From positions 1 through 33,494 of the forward strand of contig CANJZW010000053.1 of NCBI GenBank assembly GCA_947479475.1: DNA of 33,494 nt. The letters run 5' to 3'. Within the stretch, counting starts at the first letter, position 1, and each line of letters starts with the position of its first letter. The position numbers were made by a program, and so were the translations under genes. The notes below the pieces were generated by a model that worked only from the letters and a program-made list of their open reading frames with translations, searched no databases and had not been told where the DNA came from. Positions 6,699-15,101 of the stretch are shown piece after piece. This DNA comes from Chthoniobacteraceae bacterium (GTDB taxonomy: Bacteria; Verrucomicrobiota; Verrucomicrobiia; Chthoniobacterales; Chthoniobacteraceae).

Positions 6699-8387
6699 AT
6701 GAGTACAAACGCCAACGCCTCCACGATCGACGCCCGCACGCGTTGGCTCGTGCTGCTCATTGCGAGCATCGGTTTTCTTTTCGACACCTACGAGTTGCTG
6801 ATGACGCCTCTCGTGGGAGTTCCCGCAATCGCCGAACTCCTCGGCCTGCCTCCCAACAATCCGATTGTCACGGACTGGACGGGGCGGATGTTGTGGATCT
6901 CCGCCCTTTGCGGCGGCACCTTCGGCCTCATGGGCGGATGGCTCATCGACCAGTTTGGGCGCAAACGCATCATGGCGTTGAGTATCTTCCTCTACGCCTT
7001 TTCGCCATTTGCCGCCGCATTCGCTACGACACTCCCCACCTTTGTCTTTTTCCGCAGCCTGACCTTCATTGGTGTCTGCATCGAGTTTGTGGCCGCCATC
7101 ACCTGGCTCGCCGAGTTGTTTGCAGACCGCAAGCAGCGCGAATTCGCCCTTGGTTTTACGCAGGCCTTTGCGTCCCTGGGGGGGATCCTCGTCACGGCGG
7201 TCAACGGCTGGATTGTGGTGCACGCAAACGATCTGCCTGCGCTGCCGATTCCCGACTTTTTTAACACGCACGCCTCCTGGCGGTACGCTCTGATGACGGG
7301 GATTATCCCGGCCATCCCGATCGCGCTGCTGCTCCCTTTTGTTCCCGAATCTCGCGTTTGGCTGGACCGGCGCGCTTCCGGAACGCTGACCCGCCCGAGT
7401 CTTGCCGGCCTTTTTTCGCCGGAGCTTCGCCGCACGACGCTTGTCACCGCCGGTCTCTCGGCCTGCGCGTATGCGGCCGCCTTTGGAGCGCTCCAGCTCA
7501 CTCCTCTGCGGATCATCCCAGGTGTGCCTGAACTTTCTGAACAGCGTACGGCCCTCAAGCCTCTTCAGGACGAGGCGAAGGGCATCAATACGGCGATCCT
7601 CGAAATTGATCCCGCTGTCCGCGCCGCTTACGACGCGACCCCGGGCCTGCGCGAACTTTCTGCCAAACGCGCCAAAAACCGAGTCGCATTTAGGGGAGCG
7701 AAGAAGGCCGGGGACAGCAGCCGAGCCGACCAGCTCAACGCCGAGTTTAAGGCACTCGGCGACGAACTGGACACGCTCACGAGCGCGGCGCCCGAGGCGA
7801 AGAAGAACCTCGTAGAGCGCGAAAAACTGCTCAAGGCGCTGGGAGACAACCGCGAAAAACAGGAGGTTCCCGACAAGCAGATCAAGGCGCGTGCAAACGC
7901 GGCCCAGCTCTGGCAGGAAGTCGGCGGTTTGGTGGGACGGTTGATCCTCGCGGCGCTTGTGGTGATGGCGGTGGCGCGGCGCGCGCTGCTGCGCATCTTC
8001 CTGATCCCCGGGCTCGTGGCACTCCCTCTGACCTACTTCTCGCTCTACCACACGGGAGGCGATGCTTTGAACTGGGGCATAGCAATTTCCGGGCTGCTTG
8101 TGGTAGCCCAGTTTTCCTACTTCGGAGAGTTCCTGCCCAAGGTGTTTCCTCTGCACCTGCGGGGCACCGGCGGTTCCTTTGCGACAAACGTCGGGGGCCG
8201 CATGCTTGGAACTTCAGCGGCCTTCTTAACGACCAACATCCTGGCTCCCAACATGCCTGGAGTTTCCACCTTCGACAAGGTGGCGATGGCGGCGGGAATC
8301 GTGGGCACATCGGTTTTTGTGCTCGGTTTGATTCTGAGTTTTTTCCTGCCGCAACCTCCCGCTGAAGAGGGAGAAAAGGCGCACTAA
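6699..8387 (+). CDS. MFS transporter with a large coiled-coil insertion
   Basis: Protein of 562 residues, clearly a major facilitator superfamily permease of the sugar-porter type: motif DQFGRKR (84-90) lies between helices 2 and 3, and PESRVWL (216-222) follows helix 6. The first six helices occupy residues 15-215 and the others lie at about 245-272 and 405-555. Between helices 7 and 8 is an insertion of about 130 residues (275-405), rich in Lys, Glu, Ala and Leu and predicted by eye to form long helices or a coiled coil. By normal MFS topology it would be periplasmic. Usual MFS length is 400-450 residues. It starts 98 bases after the previous gene, past the hairpin, and lies 31 bases before the adenylating enzyme, so it probably opens that operon. 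The substrate is unknown; uptake or export of the pathway compound is the natural guess. Confidence 0.85.
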   Translation: MSTNANASTIDARTRWLVLLIASIGFLFDTYELLMTPLVGVPAIAELLGLPPNNPIVTDWTGRMLWISALCGGTFGLMGGWLIDQFGRKRIMALSIFLYAFSPFAAAFATTLPTFVFFRSLTFIGVCIEFVAAITWLAELFADRKQREFALGFTQAFASLGGILVTAVNGWIVVHANDLPALPIPDFFNTHASWRYALMTGIIPAIPIALLLPFVPESRVWLDRRASGTLTRPSLAGLFSPELRRTTLVTAGLSACAYAAAFGALQLTPLRIIPGVPELSEQRTALKPLQDEAKGINTAILEIDPAVRAAYDATPGLRELSAKRAKNRVAFRGAKKAGDSSRADQLNAEFKALGDELDTLTSAAPEAKKNLVEREKLLKALGDNREKQEVPDKQIKARANAAQLWQEVGGLVGRLILAALVVMAVARRALLRIFLIPGLVALPLTYFSLYHTGGDALNWGIAISGLLVVAQFSYFGEFLPKVFPLHLRGTGGSFATNVGGRMLGTSAAFLTTNILAPNMPGVSTFDKVAMAAGIVGTSVFVLGLILSFFLPQPPAEEGEKAH

Positions 8388-8418
8388 TTTACCTATCCAC
8401 ACACTGATCAACCCTCTT

Positions 8419-9489
8419 ATGACCACACTCAGCCCCGAAGCCGCGAAGGCACAGCTCGAAGCGCATCTGCGTGAGATTATTCAATGGCATTTCAGCCCCG
8501 AAACCGGATGTCCTTTTTGGCTCAATTGGGCAGCCAAAGCCGGATGGGATCCGCGCGCTGAAATCCATTCGGTTGCAGACCTCCTGAAGTTTCCGCATTT
8601 CGAAGATGAATGGCTTCGGGATCTCCAACCTGAAGTTTGGGTTCCCAAGGCGTATGCAGGGCGTCCCTTTAATATTTTTGAAACGGGCGGCACGACTGGA
8701 ATGCCGAAGCAGCGCATCGGTTGGGAGGATTACAAAGTCGATTACAGCGAGTTCAGCGACAAAATCAGCGACGAACATTTCCCTCGGAATCACTACTGGC
8801 TGATGATGGGCCCCACGGGCCCGCGCCGCCTGCGCCTCGCGATCGAGCATCTCGCCAACGTACGGGGTTCCTCCTGCTACTTTATCGATTTGGACCCGCG
8901 CTGGGTGAAACGTCTCATCACCAACAAACACTTCGACCAGGCCAAGGCCTACATGGACCACGTGGTCGATCAGGCAGCAAATATTCTAAAGCACCGCAAG
9001 GTAAGCGGATTGTTCACCACGCCAAAGCTGCTTGAGGCGCTTGCCGAGCGCGTTGACATTTGGGACGCGGGAATTCGCGGGGTGTTTTGTGGAGGAACCA
9101 CGATGCTGCCCCAGTACACGCGATTCATTGTCGAGGAAGTGCTCGAAAACCGGATCGGCTTCTATCCCACGTACGGCAACACGCTCATGGGTCTTGCCGC
9201 CTCCGTGCCGCTCACACCCGAGGACGAGTATTCAATCAGCTATTACGCACCGCAACCCCGTGCCATTCTGCGCGTGGTGGATCCCGAACATACGCAGAAC
9301 ACTGTGGAGTATGATACTTGGGGCCGGGTGGAACTCACGACGCTCACCCGCGAGTTTTTCATGCCCCGCTTTTTGGAGCGCGACGAAGCGATCCGTCGCA
9401 AACCCCGCAACCAGTATGCCTGGGACGGTGTTGCAGAAGTCCGGCCGTTTGGTGCGATGCAGAAGACGATCGTGGAGGGCGTCTACTAA
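8419..9489 (+). CDS. LuxE/PaaK-like adenylating enzyme lacking the C-terminal domain
   Basis: Protein of 356 residues of the acyl-adenylate-forming superfamily, closest in style to phenylacetate-CoA ligases and LuxE acyl-protein synthetases. ETGGTTGMPKQR (88-99) is the ATP-binding loop. FCGGTTMLP (223-231) and YGNT (252-255) match the next core motifs, and the Arg-Asp at 321-322 sits where the hinge is expected. The chain ends about 35 residues after this, so the mobile C-terminal domain that completes thioester formation in PaaK-type ligases (about 430 residues) is absent or replaced by a short tail. LuxE proteins are also about 370 residues and pass their acyl group to the reductase LuxC. 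The stop codon shares a base with the start of the reductase gene. I infer that it activates a carboxylic acid for that reductase. Confidence 0.7.
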   Translation: MTTLSPEAAKAQLEAHLREIIQWHFSPETGCPFWLNWAAKAGWDPRAEIHSVADLLKFPHFEDEWLRDLQPEVWVPKAYAGRPFNIFETGGTTGMPKQRIGWEDYKVDYSEFSDKISDEHFPRNHYWLMMGPTGPRRLRLAIEHLANVRGSSCYFIDLDPRWVKRLITNKHFDQAKAYMDHVVDQAANILKHRKVSGLFTTPKLLEALAERVDIWDAGIRGVFCGGTTMLPQYTRFIVEEVLENRIGFYPTYGNTLMGLAASVPLTPEDEYSISYYAPQPRAILRVVDPEHTQNTVEYDTWGRVELTTLTREFFMPRFLERDEAIRRKPRNQYAWDGVAEVRPFGAMQKTIVEGVY

Positions 9490-10922
9490 TGAGCACACTT
9501 CCTCATCTGCCGGCGCTACGCGGGGGACGGCCTTACGAAAGCCTTGAAAAAACGGAGATCCTGGATCACTTCACGGGCGAGGTTGTCGCCGTGGTGAGCC
9601 AGGTGAACGCTGGAATTCTAAAGAAGGATCTTCAGAAAATAGGCGTCGGGCGTGCAGCCCTTCGGAAGTTCACTGTGGCTCAGTTGATCGAAATTTCGGC
9701 AAAGGCCGGAGAGCTGTTCCTGAACGGGACGCTCCCTCTCGGCGACAAGGGACACACGCAGACAGCCGATGAATATGTCCGCACGCTTTCGGGCACTAGC
9801 GGCCTGCCGCACGTGATGGTGCGGCGGAACATGGCGAAGATCCACTACGCACTCACCCACGTTGGGACGGTCTTAAACGGCCTCACCCGGGGCTTGCCTT
9901 TGGAGGTGATCGACCGCGGATACGGCGAACAGAGCGGCGCGGCCGTCAGCTACTATCCGACGACTCAGGCCTTGGGATTGGTCATGCCCAGCAATTCACC
10001 GGCGGTGAACTCGCTGTGGCTTCCCTCCATTGCGCTCAAGACGCCCGTTGTCATCAAACCGGGCCGCGAAGAGCCGTGGACGCCGTACCGCTTGATTCAG
10101 GCTTTCATTGCGGCGGGTGCGCCTCCCGAGGCGTTTGGCTTCTACCCGACTGACCATGAAGGTGCGGGAGAAGTGATGCGGTTGTGTGGTCGCGCGCTCA
10201 TTTTCGGCGATGCAAACACGGTTGCGCAGTACCGCGATAACCCGAAGTTTTCCGTGCACGGCCCGGGCTTTTCGAAGGTGCTCATCGGAAACGACTGCAT
10301 CGAGCAGTGGCCGGAGTACATCGACCTCATTGCGGCTTCCATCGCCGATAACGGCGGTCGTTCTTGCGTGAATGCCTCTGCGGTGGTTGTACCACGGTTT
10401 GGCCGTGAAATTGCCGAGGCGCTGGCTTTAAAATTGGGCCCGATTCAGCCTCTGCGTTCGGATGACGAAGGCGCGAAACTGTCGGGCTTTGCCAATCCAA
10501 AAATGGCGGATTACATCGACGGAGCCATTAAAGACGGCCTGAAAACCTCAGGCGCCGAGGATGTAACGGCCAGCCACCGGGGAGGGGAGCGGAAGGTCGT
10601 CTTTGAAGGCGGCACTTTCCTGCGGCCGACCATTGTGTTTTGTGATTCCTTCAAGCATCCCCTTGCGAACCGGGAATTCCTGTGTCCCTACGCAAGCGTG
10701 GTGGAAGTTCCCCAGGCAGAAATGCTCAAGGAAATTGGAGCCTCGCTTGTGGTGACTGCCATTACCAAAGACCCCGGGTTTACGTCGGAGTTGCTGGACT
10801 CGCCGCTCATCGAACGACTGAACCTGGGGCCGATTTCGACCATGAAAATTTCGTGGGACCAACCCCATGAAGGCAACATGTTCGAATTCCTCTACAAGCG
10901 TCGCTCCATCGAGCGGGCCTAG
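9489..10922 (+). CDS. Aldehyde dehydrogenase superfamily reductase, LuxC-like acyl reductase
   Basis: Protein of 477 residues; ATG at 9489 overlaps the upstream stop by one base, with a GGAGGG stretch about 9 bases before it. MPSNSPAVNSLWLPS (166-180) and VVIKPGREEP (187-196) are the nucleotide-binding part of the ALDH fold. The catalytic Cys is C293 in NGGRSCVNAS. The region FGDANTVAQYRDNPKFSVHG before that Cys resembles LuxC-type acyl reductases as much as ordinary ALDHs. The first 150 residues are less typical. In this setting the likely reaction is NAD(P)H reduction of an activated acyl group to an aldehyde, with the acyl group arriving as an adenylate, a CoA ester or an enzyme thioester from the protein encoded just upstream. 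Oxidation of an aldehyde is the alternative. The next gene, a dehydrogenase for alcohols, is 10 bases away. Confidence 0.75.
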   Translation: MSTLPHLPALRGGRPYESLEKTEILDHFTGEVVAVVSQVNAGILKKDLQKIGVGRAALRKFTVAQLIEISAKAGELFLNGTLPLGDKGHTQTADEYVRTLSGTSGLPHVMVRRNMAKIHYALTHVGTVLNGLTRGLPLEVIDRGYGEQSGAAVSYYPTTQALGLVMPSNSPAVNSLWLPSIALKTPVVIKPGREEPWTPYRLIQAFIAAGAPPEAFGFYPTDHEGAGEVMRLCGRALIFGDANTVAQYRDNPKFSVHGPGFSKVLIGNDCIEQWPEYIDLIAASIADNGGRSCVNASAVVVPRFGREIAEALALKLGPIQPLRSDDEGAKLSGFANPKMADYIDGAIKDGLKTSGAEDVTASHRGGERKVVFEGGTFLRPTIVFCDSFKHPLANREFLCPYASVVEVPQAEMLKEIGASLVVTAITKDPGFTSELLDSPLIERLNLGPISTMKISWDQPHEGNMFEFLYKRRSIERA

Positions 10923-10932
10923 TTTCGGCTTC

Positions 10933-12069
10933 ATGTTTACGTTCGACTATCAACCGCGGACCCGGCTGGTATTCGGCTCCGGCGCTCTCTCCCGTTTGGG
11001 TAAGTTCGCCGGAGAGCTTGGCGCGACGCGTGTGCTGCTCGTCACCGATGGCGGTATCGTGAAAGCGGGCCACGCGCAACGTGCCTCGGACGCTCTTCGC
11101 GAGGCAGGAATCCACGTGACCGTGTTTGACGGCGTTCGGGAGAATCCGGACGCCGCAGACGTGGACCGTTGCCTCGCAGTTGCCCGGGAGGCGCGCATTG
11201 ATTTGTTCGTCGGTTTGGGAGGCGGTAGCGCCATGGACACGGCCAAGGGCGCAAATTTTCTGTTCACAAACGGCGGACAGATTTCAGATTTCAAGGGCAT
11301 TGGAAAAGCGGCTCTCCCCATGCTGCCCCTCATTGCCATCCCGACGACGGCCGGAACTGGCAGTGAATGCCAGTCTTTCGCCTTGATCAGCGATCCACTC
11401 ACACACATGAAGATGGCGTGTGGCGACCCGAAGGCGGCGGCTAAAATAGCAATTCTGGATCCGGAGTTAACGTTGTCCCAGCCGGCCCGCGTCACGGCCT
11501 GCACGGGTGTGGACGCACTGGTGCACGCGCTCGAAACCGCCGTCACAAAGAAGCGAAACGCCCTGTCCCTTGTTTTTTCGAGAGAGGCCTTTCGGCTCTG
11601 CCTTCAAGCGCTGCCCCGTGTGCTTTCTGACCCGGGCGATATTGAAGCGCGGGGGCACATGCTTTTGGGAGCGGCCTACGCCGGGACGGCGATTGAGAAT
11701 TCGATGCTTGGCTGTTCTCACGCCGCCGCCAACCCGCTGACGGCCCACTTCGGGATCGTCCATGGTGAGGCTGTGGGGCGGTTGGTGCGTGGGGTGATTC
11801 GTCGCAACTGCGCTGATTCAGGGGCCGCTGCTGAGTATCATGTTTTGGCGCAAAGTGTTGGTCTGGCCTCCGTGGATGGCCTTCTGGCCCGGATAGGAGA
11901 GGTTCTCACCCTTGGTGGGATGAATTGTAAACTTGAACTTTCTGGTGTAACGGATGAACTCGTGTCCACAATGGCGATGGAGGCGGCAGCACAGTGGACG
12001 GCATCCTTCAATCCCGTGGTCTTTTCTATTGATGAGTTTCAAGACCTTTACAAGGAGGTGCTCACGTGA
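10933..12069 (+). CDS. Iron-type (group III) alcohol dehydrogenase
   Basis: Protein of 378 residues, full length for the family. GGGSAMDTAK (96-105) binds the nucleotide, TTAGTGSE (138-145) follows, and the metal ligands are in place: D194 and H198 in DALVHALE, H263 in CSHAAANPL, and H277 in GIVHGE. The family interconverts alcohols and aldehydes or ketones with NAD(P)H, using Fe or Zn. The start at 10933 was chosen because MFTFDYQPRTRLVFGSG is the normal opening of the family; an in-frame ATG at 10867 lies inside the previous gene. Its end overlaps the next start as GTGA, and a strong Shine-Dalgarno sequence for that next gene lies within its last codons. It most likely reduces the aldehyde made by the preceding enzyme. 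Confidence 0.88.
   Translation: MFTFDYQPRTRLVFGSGALSRLGKFAGELGATRVLLVTDGGIVKAGHAQRASDALREAGIHVTVFDGVRENPDAADVDRCLAVAREARIDLFVGLGGGSAMDTAKGANFLFTNGGQISDFKGIGKAALPMLPLIAIPTTAGTGSECQSFALISDPLTHMKMACGDPKAAAKIAILDPELTLSQPARVTACTGVDALVHALETAVTKKRNALSLVFSREAFRLCLQALPRVLSDPGDIEARGHMLLGAAYAGTAIENSMLGCSHAAANPLTAHFGIVHGEAVGRLVRGVIRRNCADSGAAAEYHVLAQSVGLASVDGLLARIGEVLTLGGMNCKLELSGVTDELVSTMAMEAAAQWTASFNPVVFSIDEFQDLYKEVLT
12052..12059 (+). promoter_or_regulatory. Strong Shine-Dalgarno sequence for the GTG start at 12066
   Basis: AAGGAGGT, complementary to the usual 16S rRNA tail, ends six bases before the GTG. It supports the GTG as a true start overlapping the upstream stop (GTGA). It stands out because most genes in this window have no recognisable ribosome binding site. 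Confidence 0.75.
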
Positions 12070-13214
12070 GCCTTCTAGCGCGAATCGCTCGTGTTTTTTC
12101 GGCTGCACTTCCACTTCTTTGTTTGGGGTTGGCAACCGGGGTGCAGGCCGACTGGCCGATGCACCGGGGAAATCCACAGCTAAACGGTGTTTCTTCCATG
12201 GAGGCGGCTGTGGTGCCGAAGGAAGTCTGGACTTTTTCAGCGGGCAAGCCCGTCAAGGGCGGCGCCGCAATCGCACACGGCCGTGTGTATGTTGGTGACG
12301 AGGCGGGTGTTGTGCACGCGGTGGACTTGGAAAAGGGACTCGAGCGTTGGTCTTTTAAAACAGAGGCAGCCGTGGAAGCGACGCCCCTGGTTCTCGGCAA
12401 ACGGCTCTTCGTAGGATCCAACGATGGAAAACTTTACGCACTTGATGCGGAGTCGGGCGAGGCTCTCTGGTCTTACCTGACCGACGACAAAATTATTGGC
12501 GGCCCCAACACCTGTAAAAACCCGGATGGAACCGCGGACTGGATCATCTTTGGCAGTTACGATTCCAAACTGCACTGCGTGGATGCTGCGACAGGAAAGG
12601 TGATGTGGACTTTTCAGACCGATAATTACATCAACGGAACCCCTGCGCTGCTTCCCGGTGGTGAAGTGATTTTTGGAGGATGCGATTCAATGCTGCGAAT
12701 CGTGAGCGTTGCCGATGGAACACAGGCTCGCCAAATTGAAGCGGAGGCCTACGTCGCCTCCTCCGTCGCGGTGGCTGAGGACGGGAAAGCCTACGTAGGG
12801 CACTATGGCAATGTGGTGATCGGTATGGATCCCAAGGAGGCGAGCATCTTGTGGAAGTACCGGGCGCGGCAGTTTCCTTACCTTTCAAGCGCAGCCGTCA
12901 CGAATGCCCGCGTGGTGATCGGCGGTGGGGACAAGCGCCTGCATTGCATCGAGCGAGCAACGGGTAAACCCGCCTGGGAGTTCGCGACGCGAGGCAAGGT
13001 GGATGGCTCGCCCGTGGTTTGTGCGGACACCGTCGTGTTCGGTTCCATGGACGGTCGCCTATACGGAGTGGCTTTGGAGGATGGGGTCGAACGGTGGGCG
13101 TACGATCTTGGGTCGCCCGTGGCGGCCTCACCGGCCGTTTCTGAGGGGTGGATCATTGTCGGTACGGAGGACGGCATCGTGCACGGCCTTAAAACTTCCA
13201 GCAAAACACCATGA
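12066..13214 (+). CDS. Secreted PQQ-like beta-propeller protein within the reduction operon
   Basis: Protein of 382 residues starting with GTG. Signal peptide residues 1-28 end GVQA before DWPMHRGNPQLNGVS, the typical opening of this propeller family. Seven or eight blades follow, each with a G-x-VYVG or IIFGSYDSKLHCVD-type strand pair and a D-x-x-TG-x-x-x-W turn: VVHAVDLEKGLERW, KLYALDAESGEALW, LHCVDAATGKVMW, LHCIERATGKPAW and LYGVALEDGVERW. It is compact, with no extra domain, heme motif or Cys pair, so a binding role in the periplasm is more likely than catalysis. It overlaps the genes on both sides (GTGA and ATGA), making it an integral member of an operon that otherwise encodes mainly cytoplasmic enzymes. 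Confidence 0.85.
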   Translation: MSLLARIARVFSAALPLLCLGLATGVQADWPMHRGNPQLNGVSSMEAAVVPKEVWTFSAGKPVKGGAAIAHGRVYVGDEAGVVHAVDLEKGLERWSFKTEAAVEATPLVLGKRLFVGSNDGKLYALDAESGEALWSYLTDDKIIGGPNTCKNPDGTADWIIFGSYDSKLHCVDAATGKVMWTFQTDNYINGTPALLPGGEVIFGGCDSMLRIVSVADGTQARQIEAEAYVASSVAVAEDGKAYVGHYGNVVIGMDPKEASILWKYRARQFPYLSSAAVTNARVVIGGGDKRLHCIERATGKPAWEFATRGKVDGSPVVCADTVVFGSMDGRLYGVALEDGVERWAYDLGSPVAASPAVSEGWIIVGTEDGIVHGLKTSSKTP

Positions 13215-14536
13215 GTACAGAAGTCTCTTCCACGGAAGCCGGCGAAACAACCGTAGGGAACTATTTTGTGGCGAACTATCCGCCGTTTCACTTTTGGGAC
13301 AAGGGGACGGCGCAGCACCTGGAGGAACTGCTTTCCCAGCCCGCCGCAAAGGAGACGCCCCTGGGTGTTTATTTTCACATCCCGTTCTGCCGCAAACGCT
13401 GCCATTTTTGTTATTTTCGCGTCTATACCGAACGCAGCGCGGGTGAGATACAGCGGTACCTCGATGCTGGGATGGCCGAGTTGGAGCGGTATGCAGGCGC
13501 TCCTTTTGTAAACGGGCGCAAGCCGAAGTTCATTTATTTCGGCGGCGGGACTCCGAGCTACCTGAGTGTGAAACAGCTGCGCTCGCTGACGGACCGGATG
13601 AAGGAACTGCTGCCCTGGGACGAGGTGGAGGAAGTTACTTTTGAGGCTGAGCCTGGCACCCTGAACGAGGGGAAATTGCAGGCGATTCGCGACCTTGGGG
13701 TGACGCGGTTGAGTCTGGGTGTTGAAAATTTTGATTCGCACATTCTGGAAATCAACGGGCGTGCGCATCGCGCCGACGAAATTCAGCGCGCCTACAAGGC
13801 GGCTCGGGATGCCGGGTTTCCCCAGATCAATATCGATTTGATCTCGGGCATGGTGGAGGAGACGGAGGACAACTGGCGTGAAAACATCCGGAAGCTCATC
13901 GAACTCGAACCGGATTGCGTCACCATTTACCAAATGGAGGTGCCCTACAACACGGGCATTTTTAAGCAGATGAAAGCCGAAGGAAAGCTGGTGGCGCCTG
14001 TGGCAAACTGGGCCACCAAGCGTGCGTGGACCGGGTACGCCTTTGCAGAGCTTGAAAAAGCAGGGTACACGGTGACCAGTGGCTACACGGCCGTCAGGGA
14101 TCCGGAGCGCACGAAGTTTGTCTACCGGGATTCTCTTTGGAAGGGGGCGGACCTGATTGGGGCCGGAGTCTCGGCCTTTTCGCATATCGGCGGCGTCCAT
14201 TTTCAGAATATGACCGAGATCGAACAGTACATCGATACGGTGACGAGCGGCCATCTGCCGGTGCTGCGGGCGATGGCAACGACTCCTGAGGAGCGGTTGA
14301 TTCGTGAACTGATCCTGCAACTCAAACTGGGAAGGGTGCAGGCGGATTATTTTCAGCAAAAGTTCGGTGTCGATGTAAAGGGTCGCTTTGCAGCGCAATG
14401 GCAGGGACTCGAGCTGGAAACCCTGGGACGATGGACGGGTGGACAGTTTGATCTGACGCGGGAGGCGCTTCTCAAGGTGGACTCGCTTCTGCATCCCTTC
14501 TTTTTGCCGCAGCACCAGAATTCCAGATACGCATGA
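13211..14536 (+). CDS. HemN/HemW-like radical SAM enzyme
   Basis: Protein of 441 residues. VYFHIPFCRKRCHFCYF (53-69) holds the CxxxCxxC motif (C60, C64, C67) for the 4Fe-4S cluster that cleaves S-adenosylmethionine, and FGGGTPSYLS (110-119) is the SAM-binding glycine motif. Residues from about 275 contain a HemN C-terminal-type region (PEERLIREL, FDLTREALLKVDSLL). Family members include oxygen-independent coproporphyrinogen oxidase, the heme chaperone HemW, and radical methylases and cyclopropanases. There is no other heme gene here, and the fourth Cys (CxC) found in HemN and HemW is replaced by C-Y-F. The 50-residue N-terminal extension with a Y-P-P-F motif is shared by several HemW-like enzymes of secondary metabolism. 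It overlaps both neighbours by four bases (ATGA), so I infer a job in the same pathway rather than in heme synthesis. Confidence 0.8.
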   Translation: MSTEVSSTEAGETTVGNYFVANYPPFHFWDKGTAQHLEELLSQPAAKETPLGVYFHIPFCRKRCHFCYFRVYTERSAGEIQRYLDAGMAELERYAGAPFVNGRKPKFIYFGGGTPSYLSVKQLRSLTDRMKELLPWDEVEEVTFEAEPGTLNEGKLQAIRDLGVTRLSLGVENFDSHILEINGRAHRADEIQRAYKAARDAGFPQINIDLISGMVEETEDNWRENIRKLIELEPDCVTIYQMEVPYNTGIFKQMKAEGKLVAPVANWATKRAWTGYAFAELEKAGYTVTSGYTAVRDPERTKFVYRDSLWKGADLIGAGVSAFSHIGGVHFQNMTEIEQYIDTVTSGHLPVLRAMATTPEERLIRELILQLKLGRVQADYFQQKFGVDVKGRFAAQWQGLELETLGRWTGGQFDLTREALLKVDSLLHPFFLPQHQNSRYA

Positions 14537-15096
14537 GTCTAGTGGCAAATGAGTTGCTGTATCCCTTGCGCCGTTTCAGGCCCTCGCTGGATGCCGATTT
14601 TGAGCAGGTTGCCCCGGAGCAAATGCCGGAGGCACTGCGTGGACTTCTGGTGCACACGGGAGATATGACGTCCAGGCTCGAGGCGCTTCATCAAAGCCGA
14701 ATTGCACTGGAAGTTTTGCAGGCTGGGGTGGGGGATGGGGGCGCGTATTACCGCGAGGTACTTTTGAAAAACGCAGCCACGGGGGGCGCCGTCGAGTATG
14801 GTGCGATTGAGATTTTTTTAGAGGCGTTTGATCCGTCTCTTCGCACTCAAATCTTGGAAGGTAAAATTCCGTTGGGCGGTCTTTTAAACAGCAACGGAGT
14901 CCGGTACCGGAGCGAACCGCAGGCGTATTTTCGGGTGTGCGAGGGCGCGGGAATGCACGTTTTACTGGGGGCAGCGGCGGGCTCCGGGCTCTACGGACGG
15001 TGTAATGTTTTGCGCGCAGAAACAGGGGTGTTGCTCGCCCGGATCGTGGAGGTCTTGCCCCCAGTGGCGAATCGCTCGATTTGCGAAAGCATTTAG
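14533..15096 (+). CDS. Chorismate-lyase-like protein (UbiC / Rv2949c superfamily)
   Basis: Protein of 187 residues, the usual length for the family. LLVHTGDMTSRLE (38-50) is the characteristic N-terminal motif. YYREVLL (72-78) carries R74, which lines up with the active-site Arg of E. coli UbiC, and VEYGAIEIFL with PLGGLL follow. GRCNVLRAETG then VEVLPP carries E173, which lines up with the catalytic Glu of UbiC. These enzymes split chorismate into 4-hydroxybenzoate (or a related hydroxybenzoate) and pyruvate. The alignment is from memory, so activity is likely but not shown. It has no signal peptide. It overlaps the radical SAM gene by four bases and lies five bases before the last propeller gene. 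It is the best clue that the operon acts on an aromatic acid. Confidence 0.7.
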   Translation: MSLVANELLYPLRRFRPSLDADFEQVAPEQMPEALRGLLVHTGDMTSRLEALHQSRIALEVLQAGVGDGGAYYREVLLKNAATGGAVEYGAIEIFLEAFDPSLRTQILEGKIPLGGLLNSNGVRYRSEPQAYFRVCEGAGMHVLLGAAAGSGLYGRCNVLRAETGVLLARIVEVLPPVANRSICESI

Positions 15097-15101
15097 AAAA
15101 T

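Noticed and set aside
5455..6708. Long minus-strand open frame (417 codons) opposite the propeller gene
   Set aside because: It lies wholly antisense to a well-supported gene; its protein has no motifs and biased Arg/His/Gly content typical of frames mirrored from GC-rich genes.
6603..8156. Minus-strand open frame of 517 codons opposite the MFS gene
   Set aside because: Antisense to a transporter with clear motifs; the translation is Arg/Glu/Gly-rich without any recognisable domain.
13211..14536. Radical SAM gene as coproporphyrinogen III oxidase (hemN)
   Set aside because: It lacks the fourth Cys next to the cluster motif, has no heme-synthesis neighbours, and is locked by overlaps into a non-heme operon.
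12878..14548. Minus-strand open frame of 556 codons opposite the radical SAM gene
   Set aside because: The plus strand encodes an unmistakable radical SAM protein; the mirrored frame has no motifs.
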